Shown: one piece after another, positions 1 to 7,390 of the stretch | How positions within the stretch are numbered: the first letter of the stretch is position 1 | How the letters are laid out: every line of letters starts with the position of its first letter | Assembly (NCBI GenBank): GCA_003331105.1 | Contig: QEND01000001.1 | Span: forward strand, 650,119 to 714,118 | From: Candidatus Tokpelaia sp. JSC161 | Lineage (GTDB): Bacteria; Pseudomonadota; Alphaproteobacteria; Rhizobiales; Rhizobiaceae | DNA length: 64,000 nucleotides | Direction of reading: 5' to 3' | The notes under the pieces: generated by a model | Seen by the model: the letters and a program-made list of their open reading frames with translations, nothing else | Told to the model about the DNA's origin: nothing | Databases searched by the model: none | Position numbers and translations under genes: made by a program

Positions 1-1
1 T

Positions 2-466
2 GCCATAGTCCTCGATACTTCTGGAAAAGCATTACAGCATATCCTAGATAAAGGTGGGATGACTCTTATCAAACCAAGCCAGCGTGAATTTGAAACATAC
101 ACAAAGCAGCAATATACTTCTATCAAAGAAATAGCTGAGATCGCCAAAAGTCTTGTCTACAAGGGGACAAGCAAAATTATAACTGTCAGCCTTGGACAAG
201 GAGGTGCTGTTATGGCAACACAAGATCAACTTCTTTATCTCAAAGCTCCTTCAGTTCAGCTCATGAGCACTTCCGGAGCAGGAGATAGTTTTATTGGTGG
301 GATGGTCTACAGCCTCGCTAAGGGAACGAATATTGAAAATTCTTTCAAGTTAGGAGTTGCCTGTGCTGCAGCTTCTGTCATGGAACAAGGAACTCGCTTA
401 TGCCGAATGAAAAATGTTAAACAAATATATCAGGATTTATCAACAAGCCAGATTCCGATAGATTAG
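2..466 (+). CDS. pfkB: 6-phosphofructokinase II (PfkB-type sugar kinase), 3' part
   Basis: ATP-dependent phosphorylation of fructose-6-phosphate to fructose-1,6-bisphosphate, in the cytoplasm. The reading frame is open from base 2, so the N-terminal half lies outside the window. The visible part carries the ribokinase-family signature GAGDSFIGG (about bases 275-300), which holds the catalytic Asp and anion hole. The tail EQGTRLC...IYQDL resembles the C-terminus of E. coli PfkB much more than ribokinase or fructokinase. It converges on mrp with only 14 bases between the stop codons. Two genes away lies a class I aldolase, which fits a working Embden-Meyerhof segment. 1-phosphofructokinase remains possible because the substrate-binding half is missing. 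Confidence 0.8.
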   Translation, partial: AIVLDTSGKALQHILDKGGMTLIKPSQREFETYTKQQYTSIKEIAEIAKSLVYKGTSKIITVSLGQGGAVMATQDQLLYLKAPSVQLMSTSGAGDSFIGGMVYSLAKGTNIENSFKLGVACAAASVMEQGTRLCRMKNVKQIYQDLSTSQIPID

Positions 467-480
467 CGAAAGAATTCCTA

Positions 481-1398
481 TCATGGCTTAGATAAGAATA
501 AACTCTTGATCAGAACTTTAGCTATATCAGAGTATAAGATAGCAGAGGGCCCATCTGGTTCTTCTAGAACAATGGGACAGCCCTGATCCGATGTAGAGCA
601 TATCAATGGATCAAGCGGTATTTCTCCTAAAAACAGCACATTTCTCTTGTTTGCTTCCTGACGAAGAGGACCACGGCCAAAAACATAGTATCTCTTACCT
701 GTATCCGGGGCAATAAAATAGCTCATGTTTTCAATAATTCCCAAAGTTGGAATCCCAACTTTTTTAAACATTTCAATCCCCCTCAAAGCATCAACCAAAG
801 CGATATCCTGTGGAGTGGATACAATAACACTCCCTGATAAAGGCACTTGCTGAGATAAGGTCAATTGCGCATCACCCGTTCCAGGAGGCATATCAACAAC
901 AAGAATATCAAGGGGGGACCACAAAACATCCAGAAGCATCTGTTTAACAGCTGACATAACCATAGGGCCACGCCAAACGATAGGAATTCCTTCATCAACT
1001 AAAAATCCCATTGACATTAACTTCAAACCATACTTCATCAATGGCTGTATTTTTTTATTCTCAATAACCGGACGAGCATCTATCCCCATAAGTTTTGGCA
1101 GAGAAGGACCGTAAATATCAGCGTCAAGAATACCAACTAAAAAGCCATCTTTCTGTAGTGCCAATGCTAAATTTACAGCAGTCGTTGATTTCCCAACTCC
1201 GCCTTTTCCAGAAGCCACAGCAATAATATGCTTTACATCTAAAAGAGGTCTCCTCTGAGAGAATAGCGCACTATACTTTAGTTTTTCATCGAGATACTGC
1301 TTGTCTCTTCCTCTTCCCCGCTCAAACCTAATCAACGAAAGCACCTTTTTCAAAAAAAAAATCACTTTATTCACTTGGACAAAAAAAGACAAGAACAC
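481..1398 (-). CDS. mrp: Mrp/ApbC-type P-loop ATPase lacking the N-terminal MIP18 domain
   Basis: Mrp/ApbC proteins are cytoplasmic ATPases proposed to carry Fe-S clusters to apoproteins. The deviant Walker A motif GKGGVGKST, the DADIYGPSLPKLMG block and VDMPPGTGDAQL are intact. The usual N-terminal MIP18/DUF59 domain is absent: only about 55 poorly conserved residues precede the ATPase domain. The aldolase gene ends at 1410, so no domain can lie upstream. The longest frame opens with GTG inside a T-rich tract and has no clear ribosome binding site. No in-frame ATG precedes the Walker A motif, so the true start is uncertain (other GTG/TTG codons follow). I read it as a 5'-truncated but otherwise intact ATPase gene. 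Confidence 0.82.
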   Translation of the reverse strand: MFLSFFVQVNKVIFFLKKVLSLIRFERGRGRDKQYLDEKLKYSALFSQRRPLLDVKHIIAVASGKGGVGKSTTAVNLALALQKDGFLVGILDADIYGPSLPKLMGIDARPVIENKKIQPLMKYGLKLMSMGFLVDEGIPIVWRGPMVMSAVKQMLLDVLWSPLDILVVDMPPGTGDAQLTLSQQVPLSGSVIVSTPQDIALVDALRGIEMFKKVGIPTLGIIENMSYFIAPDTGKRYYVFGRGPLRQEANKRNVLFLGEIPLDPLICSTSDQGCPIVLEEPDGPSAILYSDIAKVLIKSLFLSKP

Positions 1399-1409
1399 AA
1401 AAAAAAAAA

Positions 1410-2441
1410 CTATGACGAGGACTCAGCATCCTGAGACCATTGACCCAGGGCTGCAAGAGAATTCATCTTTGCACGGTGAATCAAAGCACGTTGACCATCC
1501 AAAACATTTTTACGCTTGCCACCCCATGCTATCAACGCAGCGGTCTGAAGTGCACGGCCATAGGAAAAAGTTAACACCCAAGGATAAGAATTGCTCCCTG
1601 CATTCATTGCTGAAAGATGCGCGGTTGCCTCTTCAGCAGATTGCCCACCGGAAAGAAAAGCAATTCCTGGAACAGCAGCTGGAACCGTTTGCTTTAAACA
1701 ACGAATAGTCTTTTCTGCAACTTCATCTATAGATGCACGTCTTGCTTCCTTGCCATCAATAACCATATTGGGCTTCAAAAGCAGACCTTCAAATTTAACA
1801 TACGCTTCACGTAAGGCTGTAAACGCTTCTTCAAGAACATACTTTGTTACCTCATAACAACGGTCTATCGAATGATCTCCTGGAATCCCATCCATCAGAA
1901 CTTCTGGTTCAATCACAGGAAGAATCCCAGATTCTTGACAAAGAGCAGCATAACGAGCTAGCGCCTGAGCGTTCTTCCGGACAGCAGCCATTGTCGGTAA
2001 ACCCACATGATCGATAGAAATAACAGTACGCCATTTAGCAAAACGAAGACCAAGCCGAGAATACTCATTTAAACGCTTCCGCAAGCCATCAAGACCTTCC
2101 GTAAGTCGTTCACCAGGAAACCCTGCCAAAGGGCGTGCTCCAATATCAACCTTAACGCCTGGAATACTCCCGACTGTCTTCAAAAGATCCATGAATAAAG
2201 AACCTTTCAGGGATTTTTGACGAATGGTTTCCTGATGAAAAATCACACCAGAAATATATTGACTCATCGCTTCTACGGATGATAACAGCATTTCACGATA
2301 ATCCCTGCGATTTTCTTCTGTTGATTCAAGAGAAATCGCATCAAAGCGTTTTTTGATGGTATCAGAACTTTCATCTATCGCAAGAATGCCTTTACCTCCT
2401 CCAACTAATGCGCAAGCAATATCCTCAAGACATGCAGTCAT
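1410..2441 (-). CDS. fda: Fructose-bisphosphate aldolase, class I
   Basis: Cleaves fructose-1,6-bisphosphate to glyceraldehyde-3-phosphate and dihydroxyacetone phosphate through a Schiff base. The protein (about 343 residues) has the family features GKGILAIDES near the N-terminus, RFAKWR with the substrate-binding Lys, IEPEVL, and the Schiff-base Lys in LLLKPNM, followed by FLSGGQS. The frame is open a further 12 codons upstream, but the ATG at 2441 is preceded by GGAG at good spacing and begins where the family begins. It sits between lptB and mrp on the same strand. With pfkB nearby it completes upper glycolysis. Confidence 0.93.
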   Translation of the reverse strand: MTACLEDIACALVGGGKGILAIDESSDTIKKRFDAISLESTEENRRDYREMLLSSVEAMSQYISGVIFHQETIRQKSLKGSLFMDLLKTVGSIPGVKVDIGARPLAGFPGERLTEGLDGLRKRLNEYSRLGLRFAKWRTVISIDHVGLPTMAAVRKNAQALARYAALCQESGILPVIEPEVLMDGIPGDHSIDRCYEVTKYVLEEAFTALREAYVKFEGLLLKPNMVIDGKEARRASIDEVAEKTIRCLKQTVPAAVPGIAFLSGGQSAEEATAHLSAMNAGSNSYPWVLTFSYGRALQTAALIAWGGKRKNVLDGQRALIHRAKMNSLAALGQWSQDAESSS

Positions 2442-2482
2442 CCTTTGTCTCCTATCTACCCGACGTGTCCAGGCCAATCATT

Positions 2483-3262
2483 TCATGAAAGTGAAAACTT
2501 CTCTCCAAGATAAAAGCGTCTAGCATCAGCATCAGAAACGATATCAGTCGGATGACCATGTGTTAGAACCTCTCCAGAATAAAGAATATAAGCTCGATCA
2601 ACAAGATCAAGTGTCTCCCGTACATTATGGTCTGTGATTAAAACACCGATTCCTCGACTTTTGATATGGCGAACTAATTCTTGAATATCATAAATGGCAA
2701 TGGGATCAATTCCAGCAAAAGGTTCATCAAGCAACATAAAATCAGGACTGGATGCCAAAGAACGGGCAATTTCAAGACGTCTGCGTTCTCCACCTGATAG
2801 TGACAGAGCAGGTAAGTAGCGTAAATGGGAAATTTTAAATTCTTCAAGTAAGGCATCAAGTTTCTGAGCACGAATAGAGCGATTTTTTTCTACAAGATCA
2901 AGCACCGCCTTAATATTGTTCTCAACAGAAAGACCACGAAAAATAGAAACTTCCTGTGGTAAATAGCCAAGCCCCAATCGCGCACGACGATACATTGGAA
3001 GATCCGTCATATCAAAATCATCAATCCTGATTGATCCGCTATCCACAGAAATCAAACCAGTTACCATATAAAAACATGTTGTTTTTCCTGCTCCGTTAGG
3101 CCCTAGGATACCAACAGCCTCACCTGAATTAACAAAAAAAGAAACACCATTGACCACACGCCTCCCACGGTAAGTCTTAGTTAAGTGAGAAGCAACTAAC
3201 GTCCTACCCTTTCTCTCAACTCCTCTTTGAATTTTTTGAATGTGATGCTGTTCCTGAGACAT
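2483..3262 (-). CDS. lptB: LPS export ABC transporter ATP-binding protein LptB
   Basis: Cytoplasmic ATPase of the LptB2FGC machine that extracts LPS from the inner membrane. At 259 residues it has Walker A GPNGAGKTT, a Q-loop (YLPQE), the signature LSGGERRR, Walker B FMLLDEP and the switch His in ITDHNVRE. It lies 6 bases after lptA on the same strand, giving the order lptC-lptA-lptB usual in Rhizobiales. The first 25 or so residues are extra to the ABC fold, as in relatives. The start at 3262 has only a weak ribosome binding site. Confidence 0.95.
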   Translation of the reverse strand: MSQEQHHIQKIQRGVERKGRTLVASHLTKTYRGRRVVNGVSFFVNSGEAVGILGPNGAGKTTCFYMVTGLISVDSGSIRIDDFDMTDLPMYRRARLGLGYLPQEVSIFRGLSVENNIKAVLDLVEKNRSIRAQKLDALLEEFKISHLRYLPALSLSGGERRRLEIARSLASSPDFMLLDEPFAGIDPIAIYDIQELVRHIKSRGIGVLITDHNVRETLDLVDRAYILYSGEVLTHGHPTDIVSDADARRFYLGEKFSLS

Positions 3263-3268
3263 AAAATT

Positions 3269-3826
3269 TTAACTCGAACTCTTAGGAGTCATCATGATAG
3301 AAACCCTTCCTTTAGTATGATTTAAAGAACAACTTTCTAAAAGAGCATTCCCTGTATCTATATGCACTGTTAATCGACAACCACTAGCAATGTTCGCACC
3401 ATCTGTCAAAATCACTTTTATACCGGAAAGAATCATCATATTAGATTTTCTATCTAATAAGCCCCGATCACCCGTGGCAAATTGATTGTCTATTTTAGCG
3501 TATACTTTACCAAAAACATCAATTCTATCAGCATCGGCAGGAATAAGATTCTGTTGTGATACTTTTTCTTTTAACTTCTCCCTCTCTTCTAATGTTATAG
3601 AATGAACAATCATTTTGTCAGCACGAAGGAGTTTATTCCCTTGAGTGAGTACAACATTCCCGCTAAAAATAGTAAGACCCTCTCTCTTCTGCAGTTCCAT
3701 AGTATCTGCATCAATTTTCAAATCTTTATCAGGATTAAACTTCAAATCCGCTTGCTGTGCTAAAACCTGAGAAAGCAATAAAAAACAGGAAAACATCCAC
3801 CATAGAGATAAAATAAAAAATCGCAT
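3269..3826 (-). CDS. lptA: Periplasmic LPS transport protein LptA (OstA-like)
   Basis: LptA forms the periplasmic bridge that passes LPS from LptC to LptD. The protein has a cleavable signal peptide (hydrophobic stretch about residues 3-21, ending at VLAQ), followed by the OstA beta-jellyroll with DADTMELQKREGLTIFSGNVVLTQG, the usual opening of the domain. Its length of 185 residues is normal. A GAGAGGTAAAGG-like ribosome binding site (reading GAGAGGTAAAGG before ATG) supports the start. It overlaps neither neighbour: 3 bases separate it from lptC and 6 from lptB, so the three are probably one transcript. Confidence 0.9.
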   Translation of the reverse strand: MRFFILSLWWMFSCFLLLSQVLAQQADLKFNPDKDLKIDADTMELQKREGLTIFSGNVVLTQGNKLLRADKMIVHSITLEEREKLKEKVSQQNLIPADADRIDVFGKVYAKIDNQFATGDRGLLDRKSNMMILSGIKVILTDGANIASGCRLTVHIDTGNALLESCSLNHTKGRVSIMMTPKSSS

Positions 3827-3829
3827 CCT

Positions 3830-4495
3830 TTACCTCTCATGTGAAAGAATCATCATAAACCTCACACCACCATTAAAAATTATTTTATCTCCATTATCAA
3901 AAACACGCATACAATTTGCCGTTAAGAATTTCCTTCCATCGCTCATTTCAACCCTCTCTTTCGTTTCTAACTGAATCGTAGCAAGATTCATATGAGCTGA
4001 GAGAAGATGCGTCACCATACCATCTGAAGTTTTCACCATCAAAGGGCCATGGAAGAACATCTGTCTATTAATTCTATTCAAAAATCCCTTCTTGGCATTA
4101 AAGAAAGCCTGGTCTGCATGACCAAATGGGAACACTCCCTTGAGATCTTCTAATTCAATAAAGTCAGCATGCCGAAAATCCTGAAAAGCCCGAACTGCCG
4201 TTACAGTGTATAACCTGTTATTTGTTGTATACCCCTCAACCTTAGGTGCCCTCATCACTAAACTTTTACTCATTTCTTTTGCACTGGTTAAGATCATGAG
4301 ATCTGCTTTGTTAGGCACAGAAAAAAAAATAAACCATGAAAAAATAGATATCAAAACGCAAGCAATGAGAGGAAAAATCAATTTTAAAAGAGATATAGAT
4401 TTAGACTGCTTATACGCCTTGACGAAACCCTCATTACTACCAAAAGAAGAAAAAAATAAATCTAACTTATTCTTCATTCCTTGAGAGGCCCTCAT
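3830..4495 (-). CDS. lptC: LPS export system protein LptC
   Basis: Inner-membrane bitopic protein that couples LptB2FG to LptA. There is one transmembrane helix at about residues 33-53, then a periplasmic LptC/YrbK beta-jellyroll. The family is divergent; the call rests on topology, length (221) and position immediately before lptA and lptB. Two starts are possible: ATG at 4495, with no clear ribosome binding site, or ATG at 4477, preceded by AGGG at 9 bases. It is divergent from the decayed ihfB and lapA region. Confidence 0.85.
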   Translation of the reverse strand: MRASQGMKNKLDLFFSSFGSNEGFVKAYKQSKSISLLKLIFPLIACVLISIFSWFIFFSVPNKADLMILTSAKEMSKSLVMRAPKVEGYTTNNRLYTVTAVRAFQDFRHADFIELEDLKGVFPFGHADQAFFNAKKGFLNRINRQMFFHGPLMVKTSDGMVTHLLSAHMNLATIQLETKERVEMSDGRKFLTANCMRVFDNGDKIIFNGGVRFMMILSHER

Positions 4496-4528
4496 GTTTA
4501 ATCATTTTTTTTCAAAGGGATTCCTTTC

Positions 4529-4550
4529 TATCTATCATGTATCTATCATG
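4529..4550. repeat. 11-bp tandem duplication upstream of lptC
   Basis: Two head-to-tail copies of TATCTATCATG lie in the spacer between lptC and the ihfB remnant. They may be simple slippage in non-coding DNA; no function is evident. Confidence 0.7.
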
Positions 4551-4623
4551 TTTTTTTCCTTAAGAGATTGACGAATAGAGCAGAAAATACGATAATATCA
4601 GAAAATTATACGGAAACTTCATT

Positions 4624-4826
4624 GTGATCAAGTCAGAGCTCGTCTCATCTTTTCCAAAAAGATGTTCCAAAAATCTTTTATGAAAGATCACAGGCACGAC
4701 AAAGAGTTGAATTACTGCTTTGTCCGTTCAAAAACGTCATGCACGACACCAAGTGGATCCAGTTTTGAAGATAGGAAAAAAAATGGCTATTCCCAGATCT
4801 CTAAAAACTGAATTGGTACAATCATG
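4624..4826 (+). pseudogene. ihfB: Decayed integration host factor beta subunit gene
   Basis: No intact gene lies between lptC and lapA, but the remains of ihfB can be read. GTG at 4624 opens V-I-K-S-E-L-V-S-S, the usual IHF-beta N-terminus, and then reaches a stop after 19 codons. Near the other end, 4751-4765 reads K-W-I-Q-F and the next frame (4765-4785) reads L-K-I-G-K-K-M. Together these match the family end KWIPFFKTGKDL with one base lost. The remnant is about 200 bases against nearly 300 for a real gene, so the centre is deleted. In Rhizobiales ihfB normally precedes the lapA-type gene, exactly as here. The decay is seen in the sequence; loss of IHF function is inferred, unless another copy exists. 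Confidence 0.8.
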
Positions 4827-5093
4827 AAAATCAAGCGAATCATATCTCTTATCATTCTTCTTCCATCTTCTCTTCTTCTCATTGCTTTTATCTTTGTCAA
4901 TCGCACGCCCGTTCAATTAAGATTTAACCCTTTCAATGAAAAGAATTTGTCTTTCACTGCACCACTGTTTTTTTGGCTCTTTGCCTTCTTAGCATTTGGC
5001 ATTTTAATTGGTTCTCTCAGAACCCTATTGAATAAAAAATATAAAGAGAGGAACCTTTATAAAAAAGAATTCCATGAAGATAAAAACAACTGA
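4824..5093 (+). CDS. LapA-domain (DUF1049) small membrane protein
   Basis: A short inner-membrane protein of 89 residues with two hydrophobic segments (about 7-25 and 46-68), the motif FVNRTPVQLRFNPF between them and a charged C-terminal tail. This is the LapA/DUF1049 pattern; in E. coli LapA works with LapB in control of LPS synthesis, but here the function is inferred only from the family. Its position after the ihfB remnant matches the ihfB-lapA pair of other Rhizobiales. It overlaps the following methyltransferase gene by 20 bases, so the two are probably translated from one message. Confidence 0.75.
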   Translation: MKIKRIISLIILLPSSLLLIAFIFVNRTPVQLRFNPFNEKNLSFTAPLFFWLFAFLAFGILIGSLRTLLNKKYKERNLYKKEFHEDKNN

Positions 5094-6009
5094 AAAAAAA
5101 ACGTTACCTCAAAAAGCACAGGAAACGGTTCCACTTATCCTTGAATCCAACGCAAACAAAGATTACGCATTAATTGATAGTGGTCATGGTAAAAAACTAG
5201 AACGTTATGGTCCCTATCTCCTGATACGTCCGGAAAGTCAAGCTATGTGGCAACCATCTTTAGATAAGCACATTTGGCGAAAAGCTGATGCTGTCTTTCA
5301 AGCAAATTCTCAGGAAGAAGGCATAGGCAGTTGGTCCTTTCCCCATTCTTCGGTATCAGGGGAAACATGGCCCCTATCTTGGAATGGTCTATCCTTTCTC
5401 GGTCGTTTCACATCCTTTCGCCATGTCGGTGTTTTTCCTGAACAAGAGGCGCATTGGCGCTTTATAGAAAACCTCATAATGGGCAATAAGCGGCCTCTCC
5501 AGATCCTCAACCTTTTCGCTTATACTGGTCTGGCTTCACTCATTGCTGCACGCGCTGGAGCAAAAGTAACCCATCTGGATGCATCCAGAAAAGCGATTCG
5601 TTGGGCACAAGAAAATCAGAAAGCCGCTTCTCTCCTAGATAAGCCCATTCGTTGGATTTGCGACGATGCAATGAAATTCGTTCTTCGTGAAGAAAGACGT
5701 GGAAAAAATTATGATATTATTCTTCTAGATCCACCAGCATACGGTCGTGGTCCACGAAGAGAGATCTGGCAAATTTTCGAACATTTGCCAGAGATAATAA
5801 GTAGCTGTCGAGCACTTCTTTCTCCTAACCCGCTGGCTGTGATCATGACCACCTATTCTATTCGTCTCTCTTCTTATGCTATACATGAGCTCATGCGAGA
5901 TATCTTTTCTCATTTAGGCGGAAAAATCGAATCTGGAGAGTTAATTCTCCGTGAAAAAGAAACAAACAGAGCTCTCTCTACCTCCCTTTTCAGCCGCTGG
6001 GTTGTCTAA
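5074..6009 (+). CDS. Class I SAM-dependent methyltransferase (RlmI/RlmK-like)
   Basis: A Rossmann-fold methyltransferase of 311 residues, probably acting on RNA. The SAM-binding motif I is NLFAYTGLASLIAARAGA (about residues 145-163), the acidic loop is HLDASRKAI, and the catalytic-side motif is LLDPPAYGRGP. This arrangement resembles the C-terminal domain of RlmI/RlmK 23S rRNA methyltransferases, but no PUA domain is seen. The start overlaps lapA, and the stop overlaps the next ATG by one base (TAATG), so lapA, this gene, the SpoU gene and lspA look like one operon. The exact substrate cannot be told from the sequence. Confidence 0.8.
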   Translation: MKIKTTEKKTLPQKAQETVPLILESNANKDYALIDSGHGKKLERYGPYLLIRPESQAMWQPSLDKHIWRKADAVFQANSQEEGIGSWSFPHSSVSGETWPLSWNGLSFLGRFTSFRHVGVFPEQEAHWRFIENLIMGNKRPLQILNLFAYTGLASLIAARAGAKVTHLDASRKAIRWAQENQKAASLLDKPIRWICDDAMKFVLREERRGKNYDIILLDPPAYGRGPRREIWQIFEHLPEIISSCRALLSPNPLAVIMTTYSIRLSSYAIHELMRDIFSHLGGKIESGELILREKETNRALSTSLFSRWVV

Positions 6010-6827
6010 TGCCTTCCAATAAAATTAAAGAAATTTTAAGTGTTTCTAATCCATTTTTCAAAAATTTTCGAGCATTAACACTCAAAAAAGTACGGGAGCG
6101 AGAAGGTTTATTTCTAGCTGAAGGATTAAAACTTATTATTGACGCACTCGAGATTGGATGGAACATCAGAACATTAATCTTTTCAACATCCAACATCAAA
6201 AGCTCAGCGCTTGAAAGAGCAATAGCAGGAACAATGTCTTCTGGAGGCTTCGTAGTAAAAACATCTGATAAGGTTATGGCCTCTCTCACACGCCGTAAGA
6301 ATCCACAATCGGCCATCGGCGCTTTTAAACAACGCTGGTATCAATCCCAAAATATAGATTTGAGCAAAAACGCTATTTTACTCGGATTAGATCGGATACG
6401 TGATCCTGGAAATCTAGGAACCATTATTCGGACAGCTGATGCCGTAGGGGCTTCTGGAATTCTTTTAATTGGGAATACAACCTCACCTTTCTCAGTCGAA
6501 GCCGTCCGTGCGAGCATGGGCTCAATCTTTGCTATACCAGTTTCCCGTATGTCAGAAAAAGACTTTATTTCTTGGCAAGAGCAGTTTCCTGGATTCATCG
6601 TAGGAACACATCTCAAGAGTTCTCTTGATTATAGAAAGCTTACAATCCGGAAACCTATCCTCCTCCTTATGGGGAATGAACAACAAGGATTACCAGATAG
6701 TCTGACCGCCTGCTGTCATCAGCTTGCCTGCATACCACAAATTGGTCATACTGACTCTCTGAATATCGCCGTTGCAACCGGTATTATGCTTTATGAAATA
6801 CAGAGGAAGACCAGATTCCTAATATGA
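6009..6827 (+). CDS. TrmH/SpoU-family RNA 2'-O-methyltransferase
   Basis: Transfers a methyl group from SAM to a ribose 2'-OH of tRNA or rRNA. The N-terminal part (about 1-100) is the substrate-binding domain ending in RRKNPQSAIGAF. The SPOUT knot domain shows all three motifs: LDRIRDPGNLGTIIRTADAVGA (motif 1), LLLMGNEQQGLP (motif 2) and IPQIGHTDSLNIAVATGIMLYEI (motif 3). Length (272) is usual. It is coupled to the genes on both sides by 1- and 4-base overlaps. Which nucleotide it modifies is unknown; RlmB-like or TrmH-like roles both fit. Confidence 0.88.
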   Translation: MPSNKIKEILSVSNPFFKNFRALTLKKVREREGLFLAEGLKLIIDALEIGWNIRTLIFSTSNIKSSALERAIAGTMSSGGFVVKTSDKVMASLTRRKNPQSAIGAFKQRWYQSQNIDLSKNAILLGLDRIRDPGNLGTIIRTADAVGASGILLIGNTTSPFSVEAVRASMGSIFAIPVSRMSEKDFISWQEQFPGFIVGTHLKSSLDYRKLTIRKPILLLMGNEQQGLPDSLTACCHQLACIPQIGHTDSLNIAVATGIMLYEIQRKTRFLI

Positions 6828-7390
6828 AATATCGTGACACGTTTTTTACTCCTGCTTTACTCTCTTTGATCGTTACACTTGACCAGTTAGTAAAATACTC
6901 GATTATCAACAATCTCAAACTAGGTGAACGCCTTGATCTTCTGCCTTTCCTTGCATTGTATCACACTCGCAATCCAGGAATAGCATTTTCTATGCTTTCA
7001 TCGTTCAAAAGTATAAGCCTTCTTATACTAACCTCTAGCGTTCTTCTCTTCATAGTCTACTTAGCGAGTATTCAAAGACTTAGAATTCTTCCAAAATCAG
7101 GTTATTTCCTTATTATCGGCGGTTCTCTTGGAAATCTTATTGATCGCTTACGCTTTCATTATGTCATAGATTATATTTTCCTTCACCTTGGAAAATGGTC
7201 ATTTGCTATTTTCAATGTAGCAGATCTTTGTATTAGCGTAGGAACCCTTTGCATCATCATTGATGAAATGCACAATTACTTGAGAAAAAAGAAGCAGTAT
7301 AAATCAGCTAATAATCTCTTTCATAAAAGACACCAACATTCGAATGAGCATCCGATCCAATCGATCCCTTCAATTTCAGATGAGGATTAA
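6824..7390 (+). CDS. lspA: Lipoprotein signal peptidase (signal peptidase II)
   Basis: Inner-membrane aspartyl protease that removes the signal peptide of prolipoproteins after lipidation. Four transmembrane segments are visible. The catalytic Asp residues lie in GNLIDRLRF...VIDYI and FNVADLCIS, and the conserved TRNPGIAFS loop is present. At 188 residues it is longer than the usual 160-165: the extra C-terminal tail is polar and is encoded across the 3' end of tamB on the other strand, giving an 83-base convergent overlap. Start ATG overlaps the stop of the SpoU gene (ATGA). Confidence 0.93.
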   Translation: MKYRDTFFTPALLSLIVTLDQLVKYSIINNLKLGERLDLLPFLALYHTRNPGIAFSMLSSFKSISLLILTSSVLLFIVYLASIQRLRILPKSGYFLIIGGSLGNLIDRLRFHYVIDYIFLHLGKWSFAIFNVADLCISVGTLCIIIDEMHNYLRKKKQYKSANNLFHKRHQHSNEHPIQSIPSISDED

